Assembly (NCBI GenBank): GCA_905221235.1
Contig: CAJNCJ010000001.1
Span: 193,995-257,994 of the forward strand
Source of the DNA: a bacterium
GTDB taxonomy: Bacteria > Bacillota > Bacilli > Lactobacillales > Streptococcaceae
Direction: 5' to 3'
DNA: 64,000 bases
Below, piece after piece: positions 36,400 through 46,578 of the stretch. Both the position numbers and the translations under genes were made by a program. The notes beneath the pieces were generated by a model. That model was not told where the DNA came from. It ran no database searches and saw nothing but the letters and a program-made list of their open reading frames with translations. The stretch's first letter is position 1. Each line of letters begins with the position of its first letter.

Positions 36400-37353
36400 A
36401 TGTCTATTAGCCAACGTACGACCAAGCTCATCTTAGCCACCTGTCTTGCCTGTCTTCTTGCTTATTTTCTCAATCTTTCCTCAGCAGTTTCGGCTGGAAT
36501 TATCGCTCTCTTGAGCCTATCTGATACCCGTAGAAGTACCTTAAAACTGGCCCGCAATCGTCTTTTTTCTATGCTTCTAGCTCTGGCTATTGGAGTTTTA
36601 GCTTTTCACTTGAGCGGATTTCATATCTGGAGCCTTGGCCTCTATCTTGCCCTCTACGTGCCTCTAGCCTACAAGATGGGCTGGGAAATTGGCATCACAC
36701 CAAGCACTGTTTTGGTCAGCCATCTCTTGGTACAAGAATCAACCTCTCCAGACCTTCTAGTCAATGAATTCCTTCTCTTTGCTATCGGTACAGGGTTTGC
36801 CCTGCTTGTCAATCTCTACATGCCTTCACGAGAAGAGAAAATCCAGCACTACCACACGCTAGTCGAAGAAAAGTTAAAAGATATCCTCCAACGCTTCAAA
36901 TACTACTTATCCAGAGGGGACGGCCGCAACCGAGCACAGCTGGTGGAAGAATTAGACACCCTTTTGGAAGAAGCCCTCAGACTGGTCTATTTGGATCACT
37001 CTGACCACCTCTTTCACCAGACCGACTACCATATCCACTACTTTGAGATGAGACAGCGTCAAAGTCGTATCCTGAGAAACATGGCCCAGCAGATCAACAC
37101 CTGTCACCTAGCTGCTAGTGAAAGTCTGATTTTGGCCCAACTCTTTTCAAAAATTGCCGGTCAACTGAGCCAGACCAATCCTGCTTCTGATTTGCTAGAT
37201 GAAATTGAACGTTATCTGGAAGTCTTCCGTAATCGCAGTCTGCCCAAGACAAGAGATGAATTTGAAACCCGTGCCACCCTTCTTCAACTCCTACGCGAAG
37301 CCAAAACCTTCATCCAAGTAAAAGTTGATTTTTACCAAAAATATGGACAGTAA
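36400..37353 (+). CDS. Aromatic acid exporter family protein (DUF939/FUSC-like)
   Basis: A 317-residue protein: an N-terminal half with about five to six transmembrane helices (to about residue 140) carrying the LNLSSAVSAGIIALLSLSDT and TPSTVLVSHLL segments typical of DUF939, then a cytoplasmic helical C-terminal half with charged, coiled-coil-like stretches. Family members are proposed half-size exporters of aromatic acids. The substrate is unknown. It follows sstT on the plus strand after a terminator, with AGGAA before the ATG. Confidence 0.85.
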   Translation: MSISQRTTKLILATCLACLLAYFLNLSSAVSAGIIALLSLSDTRRSTLKLARNRLFSMLLALAIGVLAFHLSGFHIWSLGLYLALYVPLAYKMGWEIGITPSTVLVSHLLVQESTSPDLLVNEFLLFAIGTGFALLVNLYMPSREEKIQHYHTLVEEKLKDILQRFKYYLSRGDGRNRAQLVEELDTLLEEALRLVYLDHSDHLFHQTDYHIHYFEMRQRQSRILRNMAQQINTCHLAASESLILAQLFSKIAGQLSQTNPASDLLDEIERYLEVFRNRSLPKTRDEFETRATLLQLLREAKTFIQVKVDFYQKYGQ

Positions 37354-37405
37354 AAAAGAAAACTTCAGACCAATCACAAAAGGTGAATATCTGAAGTTTT
37401 CTTTT
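37354..37405. terminator. Bidirectional terminator between convergent units
   Basis: Perfect 15-base arms AAAAGAAAACTTCAG / CTGAAGTTTTCTTTT with a 22-base loop. T runs occur on both strands, so it can end the exporter gene and the accessory Sec operon. Confidence 0.88.
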
Positions 37406-37628
37406 ATTTGTAAGTTAGCACCATAAAGGTTAGTAATAGGACAAATAAGGCCAAACTCACTAATAAAGTGAGAACCTTTACCAAGGTGTTGCTCTGCCAA
37501 TAGCTTGGTTTACCAATATTACTAGTGGCATCCATGGAAAATAATTGATTTTGACGGGGTTGTATAGTTACCAATACAATCAAAGCAAGAGATAGGACAA
37601 TAGCTAAAACAATCAGTATTTCAATCAT
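37404..37628 (-). CDS. asp5: Accessory Sec protein Asp5 (SecG-like)
   Basis: A 74-residue protein with two hydrophobic helices (about 3-20 and 50-70) flanking a polar loop with SNIGKPSYWQSNT, the layout of SecG. As last gene of a secA2-gtfA-gtfB-asp4-asp5 run it corresponds to Asp5, described in S. gordonii as a SecG-like part of the SecY2 channel complex. It starts four bases after the asp4 stop, and its ribosome site is inside asp4. Confidence 0.85.
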   Translation of the reverse strand: MIEILIVLAIVLSLALIVLVTIQPRQNQLFSMDATSNIGKPSYWQSNTLVKVLTLLVSLALFVLLLTFMVLTYK

Positions 37629-37632
37629 AGGC

Positions 37633-37812
37633 CTACCTCAAAATTCCCAGCAAAGTAAAGAGTAAACCAATCAGAATCATCAAACCCAGTAAGAGTGAAA
37701 AAGTCTTACTAATCTTTTCCCCTCGGGTTTCTTTTTCCTTCTTGATAGGTTTTTGTTTCAACTCTTCCATGCGACCTTCAACGTCTTTGTAAAATAAATC
37801 TTCCTCTGACAT
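37633..37812 (-). CDS. asp4: Accessory Sec protein Asp4 (SecE-like)
   Basis: A 59-residue protein I translated directly: MSEEDLFYKDVEGRMEELKQ followed by a basic KPIKKEKETRGEKISK stretch, then one C-terminal transmembrane helix (about 37-57). This is the SecE-like layout of Asp4, needed for export of the SRRP in S. gordonii. AGGAGG lies six bases before the ATG at 37812. The gtfB stop is one base upstream and asp5 starts four bases downstream. Its small size makes it easy to miss. Confidence 0.88.
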   Translation of the reverse strand: MSEEDLFYKDVEGRMEELKQKPIKKEKETRGEKISKTFSLLLGLMILIGLLFTLLGILR

Positions 37813-37813
37813 G

Positions 37814-39151
37814 TTAGCCTCCTAAAACAGTTTGCATGGTTTCCTGATATCTCACCAAGTCAACATAATTTGCATGTTGGCCTTGTTTGCCAAGTGCCTG
37901 ACGCATTTGTTCAACATCTGAAAGGGCCAATTTAATGGTCTCAACCAAAGCAGCAACTTCACTACTTTCAAATAGATGGTCTGGAGCGATATAGAGTCTA
38001 TTATGCACCGTCTGATTGAATCCCAGAATCAAGAGATTGTGCTCAAAAGCCTGACGTACTGCCTGCAATAACTCATTGCTATGGTTTATATCCAAATAAA
38101 TATCCGACAATTGATACAGCTCCTGAATCTTCTGTGGGCTAGCGTTCTGGTAAAGGACCACATTAGGGTAGCGAAGCATGTCTAATAACTTAGAAGACAT
38201 CTCTGTCACCGCTGCGATACGGAAAGTGACATCAGGTAAGGCTTCTACGATTGCTTCCACTTGCTCAATCTGATCTGAATTAGTCAAGATTAAGGCATCT
38301 CGTCTTAGGAAATTATCACGTTTGAACTGGTAATGGTAACCCAAGTGCACAAACTGAGCATGGTATTTCTCGTCAGTCAATTCTAAAGCGCGCTCATAAG
38401 TCGCCTTATTGGGAATGATGATCTTCTTAGTACGCACATCATCATTTTCCAAAATCAACTGCATATTGCCTGGAATGGCATCATAGAGAGGTTCCTGCCA
38501 AACCAAGACATCTGAGCCAGACTTATCTGGATGATGGAAGGAAACCAAGAAAGGAGTCGCTAGAGTATTAAAGATAAGCTGACTTGTATCTATTTCCAAA
38601 TCTTGTAAAAAGAAGGTGATAAATTCAACCTTATTTGCAAAGTAACGCATGGGCTGACCAGGCAAAGTCAATAAGATATCACCCGTCACATGGTTTTCCA
38701 GCAAGACTTCCTTACCATTGACGTCTTGGTAAACTGTCATAATCGGCCCACTATCTGCACTATAGGTCGTTGTAGCAAAGCAAGCTCCGAAGCGATTATA
38801 GTGGTCAACCTGACGCACTCGACCTTCTAGGTCTTTCCAGTCTACCTGTTTAACCAAGCGAGCCTGCAAACCATCTGCATAATGAATGATAGCCCTCTCC
38901 TGTGTCATATCCTCAATACGAGCAGACTGATTATTTCCTGAGATTTCCCAAAAAGCTGGAACAGGGACTTGGTTAAAATAGAGAGGTTTTCCAGCCTCGT
39001 AACCTAGATAATAGGTAAAAGGAGAAACCAGACCATCAGACAGAAAACCATCTGCATCGATGACCACTCCAAGTTGAGAAAGACCAGTAGCTACTAGACT
39101 TTCATGTAAATCTCGACTTTCCTGACTATAACGATCATAAAGTTCAATCAT
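37814..39151 (-). CDS. gtfB: Accessory Sec glycosylation chaperone GtfB
   Basis: GtfB forms the GtfA-GtfB complex that adds the first GlcNAc to Ser/Thr of the SRRP before export. It lacks activity alone and holds the acceptor. The 445-residue protein has an N-terminal domain opening IELYDRYSQESRDLHESL and a C-terminal GT-B-like half from about residue 285 (DALILTNSDQIEQVEAIV, VTFRIAAVTEMSSKLL, DIYLDINHSNEL). That C-terminal half resembles a module fused to many other enzymes in the island. It overlaps gtfA by eight bases. Confidence 0.93.
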   Translation of the reverse strand: MIELYDRYSQESRDLHESLVATGLSQLGVVIDADGFLSDGLVSPFTYYLGYEAGKPLYFNQVPVPAFWEISGNNQSARIEDMTQERAIIHYADGLQARLVKQVDWKDLEGRVRQVDHYNRFGACFATTTYSADSGPIMTVYQDVNGKEVLLENHVTGDILLTLPGQPMRYFANKVEFITFFLQDLEIDTSQLIFNTLATPFLVSFHHPDKSGSDVLVWQEPLYDAIPGNMQLILENDDVRTKKIIIPNKATYERALELTDEKYHAQFVHLGYHYQFKRDNFLRRDALILTNSDQIEQVEAIVEALPDVTFRIAAVTEMSSKLLDMLRYPNVVLYQNASPQKIQELYQLSDIYLDINHSNELLQAVRQAFEHNLLILGFNQTVHNRLYIAPDHLFESSEVAALVETIKLALSDVEQMRQALGKQGQHANYVDLVRYQETMQTVLGG

Positions 39152-40655
39152 GGAGCACCTCCTCTACTGTTTTCTTCCACTTTTCTAAAATTTCTTTGGT
39201 TAAGAAGCCTTCTGCAATCTGGTAAGAATGGGCACGCATAGCTTCCAAACGATTTTCCTGATACAATTGACAAATCTTAGCCGCATAAGCTTGCTTGATT
39301 TGGTCTTCTACATGGTCAGATGAACTTGGAATCAAATAACCATTTTGCCCATCTTCTATAAAGGTCTGATTACCATAAGGCACATCAAAACCGATTAGTG
39401 GTAGACCTGAACCAATAGCTTCCATCAAGGTCAAACCAAAGCCTTCACTGGTAGAAGCCGTCAAATAGACCTCATACTGGCTATAAATCTGCGAAAGTTC
39501 CGCATGCCCCTTGAGCTGGATATAATTCTCAGCCTGATGATTTGCAATAATGTCTCTGAGCAGAGAATCTTCTCCACCACTACCATAAATATCAAAGGTT
39601 AATTCAGGAATTTCTTTACGAGCCTCAATGACTGCCTTGACCAACCAGTCAATATGTTTTTCTTTTGCAAGACGTGAAGCGGTAATCAATGAAAATGGCT
39701 TACGTCCCTGACTTGACTCAGTTAATGCATCAATACTTCCTACAGGAATGGTAACAATCTTTGGACAATGCTGAGTATATTTGGCAAATTGCTCTTGCAG
39801 AACTTCTCTCTGTCTATCAGTGGATACGATAAAGAAATCAACCTTATCCGCATTGGTAAACTGATAGTCGTAATAGTTATTCCAAAGGATGTAATCCTCG
39901 TTTGTAGCATTTTCACTATAATGCTCCGCATGAACAACTACAGCTAAATGCGCTACCTGTGCTTCCTCAAAAACAACCTGTCCAATGCCTGTCTCTCTAT
40001 CAAGAATGACCAAATCAGACTTGTTCAAATTCAAGGATTTCATAAAGGCACGCATAAATGCTTGCTTCCCATATAAAATCTTATCCTTGAAACGATAAAC
40101 TTCTTCCTTCCCTTGATTCATCAAGATATCATAGGCTGGAGTTCCGTCTTCATTATAGAAGGTCCGTTGATATAGGACTGCAACATTGTCCTTGGGAGCA
40201 AAGTATTCGCTACAATAACGCGTATAAGAAAAGTAATCCTTACGAATCAGTTTTCCTTTAAAAACATACTCGGCATGTTGAACCAAGTCCTTATTTTCAT
40301 CCACCAAATAACAGGTGACAAACTTATCTTGGTCAGAAAAGAAAACACGCAAAACCTTACCATTCTTTTCTCTACGACTTTCCACACCGCCGAAAATAGC
40401 CAGGACATCATCCACTGTCACGCTAGTCGGTGCAATCTTGATATCTGTAAAATGATTATAAAGCCAGATTACTTGATCATCATCAAAACCAATATTAGCT
40501 GTTAAGTGCTGAATATTATCGGCTAAAATCATATCTGTAAAGATAAACTTAGAGGACAGATTTAATTTCCGAAAAACACCAGCACGATAGGCTTGGGCGT
40601 ATTCAACACCGCTACTAGCCCATCCAAGTCCTAAATTTATATTGTAAATTGTCAT
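39144..40655 (-). CDS. gtfA: SRRP peptide O-GlcNAc transferase GtfA
   Basis: The catalytic subunit that transfers GlcNAc from UDP-GlcNAc to serines of the SRRP in the cytoplasm. The 503-residue GT-B protein opens with INLGLGWASSGVEYAQAYR, and its C-terminal GT4-type domain holds TASRLAKEKHIDWLVKAV and the nucleotide-binding EGFGLTLMEAIGSGLPLI (E-x7-E). It follows secA2 by 12 bases and overlaps gtfB, matching the conserved secA2-gtfA-gtfB order. Confidence 0.95.
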   Translation of the reverse strand: MTIYNINLGLGWASSGVEYAQAYRAGVFRKLNLSSKFIFTDMILADNIQHLTANIGFDDDQVIWLYNHFTDIKIAPTSVTVDDVLAIFGGVESRREKNGKVLRVFFSDQDKFVTCYLVDENKDLVQHAEYVFKGKLIRKDYFSYTRYCSEYFAPKDNVAVLYQRTFYNEDGTPAYDILMNQGKEEVYRFKDKILYGKQAFMRAFMKSLNLNKSDLVILDRETGIGQVVFEEAQVAHLAVVVHAEHYSENATNEDYILWNNYYDYQFTNADKVDFFIVSTDRQREVLQEQFAKYTQHCPKIVTIPVGSIDALTESSQGRKPFSLITASRLAKEKHIDWLVKAVIEARKEIPELTFDIYGSGGEDSLLRDIIANHQAENYIQLKGHAELSQIYSQYEVYLTASTSEGFGLTLMEAIGSGLPLIGFDVPYGNQTFIEDGQNGYLIPSSSDHVEDQIKQAYAAKICQLYQENRLEAMRAHSYQIAEGFLTKEILEKWKKTVEEVLHD

Positions 40656-40667
40656 ATTTTCCTCTTT

Positions 40668-43040
40668 TTATGGGAAATGAGTCATAATCTCACCCTTAGG
40701 AGTGACTTCAACCAAGCCCATCAGGAGATTACGCACCATATCCGCACGGATTTGTTCTTTCATAGCTTCAAAGCCAGCATAAGCTTCTTGATAATACTCT
40801 ACGATTGGATTTTTCTGACTAGCAGACTGACCACCGATAGCCATAGATAACTGTTGTAGATAGTCTACCTGCTCTACCCAGTTGTCATCAATAGCCTTGA
40901 GCATAGAAAGTCGTAAAAACTGTTCATATAAGCCATGTTGGTCAAGCAATTCTTTCTTTTCAGAAAGTTCTTTATCAATCACCTGCTTCATAAAGCTACG
41001 AACTGCAGTCTTGTCAGTCACATCTATATGATCTGGAACCTCTTTAATATGAAAACTAATATTGGTCACAAGAAAATGGAAGAGTAACTCTCGGCTTTCA
41101 TATTCTGAAGAAGTCACTTGATCTATGTAACTAGCAATGATTTCCTCTACAACATCCTCTAAGTCACGAGAACCATCTATTAGACGATTACGCTCCTTGT
41201 AAATCATATCCCGTTGAATATTCATACTTTCAGCATATTCTAGAGTCTGACGACGTGCCGAACGTCCAGCACTATCACTAGCATGCTGAGCCTTTTCGAC
41301 TAGCCTTCTGTATTTACGACCTTTCAATACTTCCGGTTGAGTCATATCTTGAACCTGATAATCTTTATATTTTTTATGAACCCAAGATGGCCCAAATTTC
41401 TTAATAACATCATCTTCTAAAGATACAAAAAACTTACTCATACCAGGATCTCCCTGACGACCAGAACGTCCACGAATTTGTAGGTCAATCCGCTGACTTT
41501 CCATCCGCTCAGTCCCAATAACAATCAAGCCCCCAAGCTCTGCGACTCCTTTACCAAGCTTGATATCCGTACCACGTCCTGCCATAGAGGTAGCCACTGT
41601 CACAGCCCCCATCTGACCTGACTCGGAGATAATCTGGGCCTCACGCGCCGCATTATTAGCATTTAAGACATTATGGGCAATCCCTTCACGAAGCAAGAGA
41701 GACGAATAGAGTTGAGACATTTCAACTGAGCCTACAAAAACGAGTAGGGGATTCCCCTTAGCATGGTATTCTTTGATGTATTCCAAAGACGCATACACTT
41801 TTTCAGGTAAAGTCACATATAAATTATCTGGATAGTCAATCCGTTGTCTAGGACGATTGGTTGGAATGCGTACTACCGACATATTGTATGTTTCAATAAA
41901 CTCTTTTTCTGCGACCTTACCTGTCCCTGTCATACCAGATATCTTATTGAACATTTTAAAAAGACTCTGATAGGTGATCGAGGCCATAGCCCGCGTCTCT
42001 GGAGATAATTTGACATGTTCCTTGGCTTCAATAGCTTGATGAAGGCCTCCTTGAAGTTTAGTTTGCTCCAACAAACGACCTGTTCCCTTATCTACCAGTA
42101 CCATTTCATTCCCACGAATGACATAATCTTTGTCTTTTGTAAAGAGTTTATGGGCTCGAATCGCATACACTAAATGGCGAGCAAAAACTGCATGTTCTTC
42201 CTTATAAAAATGATCTATTCCTAAGAAGCTTTCAGCAGCCTTAGCCCCCTTGGTAGTGAGCCAGATCTCATCCTTTTCCTCCTTAAAGATATAGTCTTCC
42301 CCCTCTACCAAAGTCGTTACCAGCGTATCAATAATACCGTAGTGATTAGACTGAACACGAGGAGATCCCGCAATAATAAGAGGTGTCTGAGCGCTATCCA
42401 ATAGGATATCATCAATCTCGTCAATAATAACATAATCAAAGGGACGTAAAAATTTTCCTTCCTCATTTGAGGCCAGATTATCATTTAAATAATCAAAACC
42501 TAAATTGCTATTAGTTGTATAAATGATATCTGATGCATAAATTCTTTTTTTCTCTTCTGGCGTCAATTCCTCTTTTGGATCATCTGTAAAAGGTATCCCA
42601 ATTGTTATTCCTAAGAAGCGATACACTTGTCCCATCTCCTCGGCATCGCGTTTAGCTAGATAGTCATTGGTGGTAATCAGCATGGTACCTTTACCTGTCA
42701 GGGCATTGAGATAAACAGGCATAGTGGCTGTCAAGGTTTTCCCCTCACCAGTATTCATCTCAGCGACATTTCCCTGATGGATAACAATGCCTCCCATTAC
42801 TTGGACATCATAGGGAAACATGCCCAATACGCGTTTATCCGCTTCACGAACAACAGCAAAAGCTTCCACTAGAAGATCATCTACCGTCTCTCCTTTAGCA
42901 AGACGTTGGCGAAACTCCACTGTTTTTGCCGCTAATTCTTGGTCTGATAGGGACTCCATCTTTCCTTTAAGGGCATTAATCTTTCTTAAAATCCTTTTGA
43001 CTCTCCGAAGTTGGAAATCTTGATATAAACCTTTAAACAC
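40668..43040 (-). CDS. secA2: Accessory Sec translocation ATPase SecA2
   Basis: The motor that drives the glycosylated SRRP through SecY2. The 790-residue protein has the SecA DEAD-motor motifs [17 protein letters not shown] (Walker A), [19 protein letters not shown] (Walker B, DEID rather than DEVD) and [26 protein letters not shown] in the second motor domain. It ends without the cysteine-rich zinc tail of housekeeping SecA, as is normal for SecA2 of this system. It overlaps asp3 by eight bases. Confidence 0.95.
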   Translation of the reverse strand: MFKGLYQDFQLRRVKRILRKINALKGKMESLSDQELAAKTVEFRQRLAKGETVDDLLVEAFAVVREADKRVLGMFPYDVQVMGGIVIHQGNVAEMNTGEGKTLTATMPVYLNALTGKGTMLITTNDYLAKRDAEEMGQVYRFLGITIGIPFTDDPKEELTPEEKKRIYASDIIYTTNSNLGFDYLNDNLASNEEGKFLRPFDYVIIDEIDDILLDSAQTPLIIAGSPRVQSNHYGIIDTLVTTLVEGEDYIFKEEKDEIWLTTKGAKAAESFLGIDHFYKEEHAVFARHLVYAIRAHKLFTKDKDYVIRGNEMVLVDKGTGRLLEQTKLQGGLHQAIEAKEHVKLSPETRAMASITYQSLFKMFNKISGMTGTGKVAEKEFIETYNMSVVRIPTNRPRQRIDYPDNLYVTLPEKVYASLEYIKEYHAKGNPLLVFVGSVEMSQLYSSLLLREGIAHNVLNANNAAREAQIISESGQMGAVTVATSMAGRGTDIKLGKGVAELGGLIVIGTERMESQRIDLQIRGRSGRQGDPGMSKFFVSLEDDVIKKFGPSWVHKKYKDYQVQDMTQPEVLKGRKYRRLVEKAQHASDSAGRSARRQTLEYAESMNIQRDMIYKERNRLIDGSRDLEDVVEEIIASYIDQVTSSEYESRELLFHFLVTNISFHIKEVPDHIDVTDKTAVRSFMKQVIDKELSEKKELLDQHGLYEQFLRLSMLKAIDDNWVEQVDYLQQLSMAIGGQSASQKNPIVEYYQEAYAGFEAMKEQIRADMVRNLLMGLVEVTPKGEIMTHFP

Positions 43041-43473
43041 GATTCGTCTCCTTAATAGAAAAAGAATAGAAATCTAAGGACTCAAAACCAGCACTTAGAA
43101 GGGAGACTTGGTAGGTATAGGTATCATCAGGATAGGTAAAATCAAAGACTTTCATTTTTTCAATTTTCTCTTCAATCACATCCCCATATCTATCAAAAAA
43201 TGCAATCTTTGTATAAACTCCATTTGTAGGATGACATTCAACATTCATGCATAATTGATAATCCTGTTTTCTTTTCAGCAAAGGGAGACTTGGTTGTGTT
43301 CTAGATGATTGATAGTTCGCACTAGAAAACCATGTTTTTAAGATTTCTCCTGATGTAACTAAGGGATTATATAGACTAATATGTTTATCTTCGTGATAGG
43401 ACACCTTACTACCATACATAAATGTTCCCTTTACCTCTCCCCAAGTGATACTTTCTCTTTGATTGATAATCAT
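43033..43473 (-). CDS. asp3: Accessory Sec protein Asp3
   Basis: A small soluble protein of 146 residues from the ATG at 43473 ([22 protein letters not shown]). Asp3 bridges Asp1, Asp2 and SecA2 and binds the SRRP substrate. It is beta-rich with no membrane segment. The frame is open further upstream, but this ATG overlaps the asp2 stop (ATGA) and has GAGGGG just before it. It overlaps secA2 downstream. Confidence 0.9.
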   Translation of the reverse strand: MIINQRESITWGEVKGTFMYGSKVSYHEDKHISLYNPLVTSGEILKTWFSSANYQSSRTQPSLPLLKRKQDYQLCMNVECHPTNGVYTKIAFFDRYGDVIEEKIEKMKVFDFTYPDDTYTYQVSLLSAGFESLDFYSFSIKETNRV

Positions 43474-45005
43474 TTGTCCCCTCTTCCAAAATCTGATTTC
43501 AAAATCATACGGTAAAAGTGTAGAAACCAAGCTACATTGGTATTTGTATCATCATTATGTCGTCCATCCGTACCTCTAGATAAAATCTTAGCCCCGGTAT
43601 AACAAAGATGTTCTACTAACTGATCGTAAGATTTACTGTCCATATCTTCGTCCTTCATATAAGAAAGACCAAAAGTTGTCTGTGTGAAATCAGCCTTTTT
43701 AAAAACATTCCAAAAACGTTGATCCAAATCTTCCATATGTTGGGAACTAACTCCACCAGTATGATGTCTCAGAACATCAAATCCTGTATTAAATACTCCT
43801 GGTGCCTCTAATCGCCCACGTCTAGCTATAGTTCCAATATTGGCAAGAGGCTTACCTACAATGATAGCATGAGGTTCGAAGGAAGCTCCATAATAAAGGG
43901 ATGGAAAAGTTCCCATAGAGATGCCTGATAAAATCAAATCTTTAGCTGTTAAACCAAGATAATCCAAGTAGTACTGAATTGTTTGCTTTACCTTATTTTC
44001 TAATTCATCACTTCCTAAGTAAAAAGCGCCTCCTTGTAGACGAGGATCTGAAAACAAGAGAAAAGGACAACCTAGATTTTTCATCATCCAATATCCCTCA
44101 AATCCTTCTGCGGGACGAAAACCTGCAAAATAGACAGTCAAAGGTGGTTTAAAATCACCTGGATGGAAGAAATAGTTTATTTCATCACGCATAGAATCAT
44201 GTAGGATATTTCCACCTAACACAAACTTCCCGAACTGTTTTCTACTCCAGCGCTGATGAAGATTTCCTAATTGAAGTTTGCCTTCACCACGTCCTTCAAT
44301 CGATATATGTATCAAATAATTAGCCTCTTTACTATCCATAATTATAGCTTTTTCTAAATCAGCTTCTAGATAAACTTCCTCTTCAAAAAATTCATCCACT
44401 GAACCATCCCATATCTTGCGAACCACTAGCCGAAATTCACAATTTCCTTGTTTTTCGTACTCTAACCATAGTTCAATGGGTAAATTTTTATAGACCATAA
44501 TATTATAGGACCAGTAAGCTAATTGTTGGAAACCATCTCCAAAATTCCCTTCTAAAGTCACGTGTTCAAATCCTTGATAAGAAATAGAGCCTTCAAAGGA
44601 GGGATGAATTTGGATACTAGATGGAAATAGTTTATCACCGTAACCTCCACCAAAGAGAGAGGTAGACAAATCATTGACTAATTGCTGGGGAACTGAGAAA
44701 TCTACAGCCTGAGCACACCGCTTTTTTAGTAAATCAAGAATACCCAAATCTGTCGTTTGAAAATCTTGGTCATAAAAAAGAGTATACGGCTCAATATGAT
44801 GAATAAAAGGTAGTAAATCAGATAAATACTGACCATCCTCTATTAAGATAGCCTGAAAACTGGTTATCCCTTCCATTTCCATCATTTTACGAAGAGCTAG
44901 CGGTGAATTGGGACAGAAATAATACCAATCCATATTCTCAGGAATTTCATAATGATGGGCCCAATTATCAATCCCTATCTGTAGGATTTTATAATCCTTT
45001 GACAT
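43470..45005 (-). CDS. asp2: Accessory Sec protein Asp2, GlcNAc O-acetyltransferase
   Basis: Asp2 is needed for SRRP export and, in S. gordonii, O-acetylates GlcNAc on the substrate. The 511-residue protein has an alpha/beta-hydrolase-like C-terminal half: the nucleophile elbow LILSGISMGTFPSLYYG with Ser in G-x-S-x-G, a VYFAGFRPAEGFEGYW loop and a late TDGRHNDDTN His segment. I take the ATG at 45005, with AGGAGG six bases upstream. An earlier in-frame codon at 45020 lacks a site. It overlaps the end of asp1. Confidence 0.93.
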   Translation of the reverse strand: MSKDYKILQIGIDNWAHHYEIPENMDWYYFCPNSPLALRKMMEMEGITSFQAILIEDGQYLSDLLPFIHHIEPYTLFYDQDFQTTDLGILDLLKKRCAQAVDFSVPQQLVNDLSTSLFGGGYGDKLFPSSIQIHPSFEGSISYQGFEHVTLEGNFGDGFQQLAYWSYNIMVYKNLPIELWLEYEKQGNCEFRLVVRKIWDGSVDEFFEEEVYLEADLEKAIIMDSKEANYLIHISIEGRGEGKLQLGNLHQRWSRKQFGKFVLGGNILHDSMRDEINYFFHPGDFKPPLTVYFAGFRPAEGFEGYWMMKNLGCPFLLFSDPRLQGGAFYLGSDELENKVKQTIQYYLDYLGLTAKDLILSGISMGTFPSLYYGASFEPHAIIVGKPLANIGTIARRGRLEAPGVFNTGFDVLRHHTGGVSSQHMEDLDQRFWNVFKKADFTQTTFGLSYMKDEDMDSKSYDQLVEHLCYTGAKILSRGTDGRHNDDTNTNVAWFLHFYRMILKSDFGRGDK

Positions 45006-46569
45006 CTGTAACCTCCTCAAGCCAGTGATGCAACTTATCTAAGAATCGTTGTCCAGTATGCTCCTTGATCTTATCAATAGAGTATACTAGAGCTTGATTC
45101 CATTCTTTTAGTTTATCGGTATAGTAATGTGCCGCTTTGGAAAATTCTGTCACATCTGAAATTAAATAACCATTTTTCAAATGTTCTACATAAACGGTTT
45201 CAACTTGATTAATCTGAGGAATTCCCGCACTAATACCTGCTATTTGGGTATAGAGGTGAGGTTGTTTATTAAGATCCACAATCAAACGAACAAATTCTAG
45301 CGTCTTAATCAGATCCAACTCATCATTCATATTGACAAATTGAAAACGTAATTCCTGCTCTTGATTTTCTTCCAAAGGATTTTCTGCCCCACCGTAGTCT
45401 ATTCCTTTTTCTAAACTATCAGTATGGATTTGTTCCTGAATGATTTCACTGACAAGTGATTCCACCTCTTCCATTTGGTTCTGACTAGCAGAGAAGGCTC
45501 CAAAAATAACTTCTGTATTTTTTGTTTCAGCAATAAATGATAAAACCTGAAATAGGGCTTGTCTATCAATTCCTTCAGAAAAATCTAATTGATAGTAAAT
45601 AATTGACTCCTTCCGAGTCTGACTTCGCCCTAATCGTAAACGCGTATCAAAAGGAGAGAGATGATAAAATTTATCCGATAATGTAGGATATAGTTCTTGC
45701 AAAAGTTGTAAACTATCCTCTCTATCCACTAAGACTACATCTACCTGATCAAATGATGGAGCTAAGTCTTTAAAACTAGCTTGAGAATTCCGGTTAATGA
45801 AAAGACTCAAAATTTTAGCAGTATCACTCGGTAAGCAATTTAAGACAAATTGGTCATGATGGGGATGAGAAGGAATGATGAAAACATCCTGTTTTTTCTG
45901 TTGCTTTTTCAAATATTTCTCAAAATATTCTGAGATTAGCTGACTCATATCAGTGTAGTGAAGCTGTTTAAAACGGTAACCAAATATTGGATTCACCTCT
46001 ACTCGGCCTCCCTCATTTAAATGCTCTCTAAATCTCCAGATACCTTTAGGATCCAAATAGTCTTGATAGGTAGGCTGTCCATTATCAAAATAAATGACAC
46101 TCGATACAAAGCCACGATCATCCATGATATAATTCTTACTTATCTGTCCATCGAGATCAAAATATTGGATTTCACTGATAAATCCTTCTACACCATGTTC
46201 TACCTTGGCATACTTTTTACCATTTTTTTGAACTACTATTGCAAATGGACTATATAGAAATTGACAATCACTATCCCACTCTATATCTCTCATATTCAGA
46301 ACCTGGGTGTGTATATCATGCAAGTCTTGCAGATCATCAAAGATAGAATAGACTTCTGTCTCTAAGACACCATGTCTATGTAAAAAGTAACGCAAATGTG
46401 GCTGATAGGCTAATACTAATAGCCGGGATGGTATTCCTTGTCTTTGAAAAAGCCTGATTTGATTGAAAGTATCATCAAATTCAAGTTTAAAGTGAGAATA
46501 ATACCATGGAGTCACATCCGCATGCCATTGACGGTTTGAACCATACCAAGCTGGAATAAAATAATACAT
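44989..46569 (-). CDS. asp1: Accessory Sec protein Asp1
   Basis: Asp1, 526 residues, has a GT-B-like fold without transferase activity and forms the Asp1/2/3 complex that brings the SRRP to SecA2. It opens MYYFIPAWYGSNRQWHADV split by TPWYYSHFKLEFDDTFNQI, the family's N-terminus, and ends with a helix-rich C-terminal segment. It follows secY2 by nine bases. Confidence 0.94.
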   Translation of the reverse strand: MYYFIPAWYGSNRQWHADVTPWYYSHFKLEFDDTFNQIRLFQRQGIPSRLLVLAYQPHLRYFLHRHGVLETEVYSIFDDLQDLHDIHTQVLNMRDIEWDSDCQFLYSPFAIVVQKNGKKYAKVEHGVEGFISEIQYFDLDGQISKNYIMDDRGFVSSVIYFDNGQPTYQDYLDPKGIWRFREHLNEGGRVEVNPIFGYRFKQLHYTDMSQLISEYFEKYLKKQQKKQDVFIIPSHPHHDQFVLNCLPSDTAKILSLFINRNSQASFKDLAPSFDQVDVVLVDREDSLQLLQELYPTLSDKFYHLSPFDTRLRLGRSQTRKESIIYYQLDFSEGIDRQALFQVLSFIAETKNTEVIFGAFSASQNQMEEVESLVSEIIQEQIHTDSLEKGIDYGGAENPLEENQEQELRFQFVNMNDELDLIKTLEFVRLIVDLNKQPHLYTQIAGISAGIPQINQVETVYVEHLKNGYLISDVTEFSKAAHYYTDKLKEWNQALVYSIDKIKEHTGQRFLDKLHHWLEEVTDVKGL

Positions 46570-46578
46570 AAAAGCCTC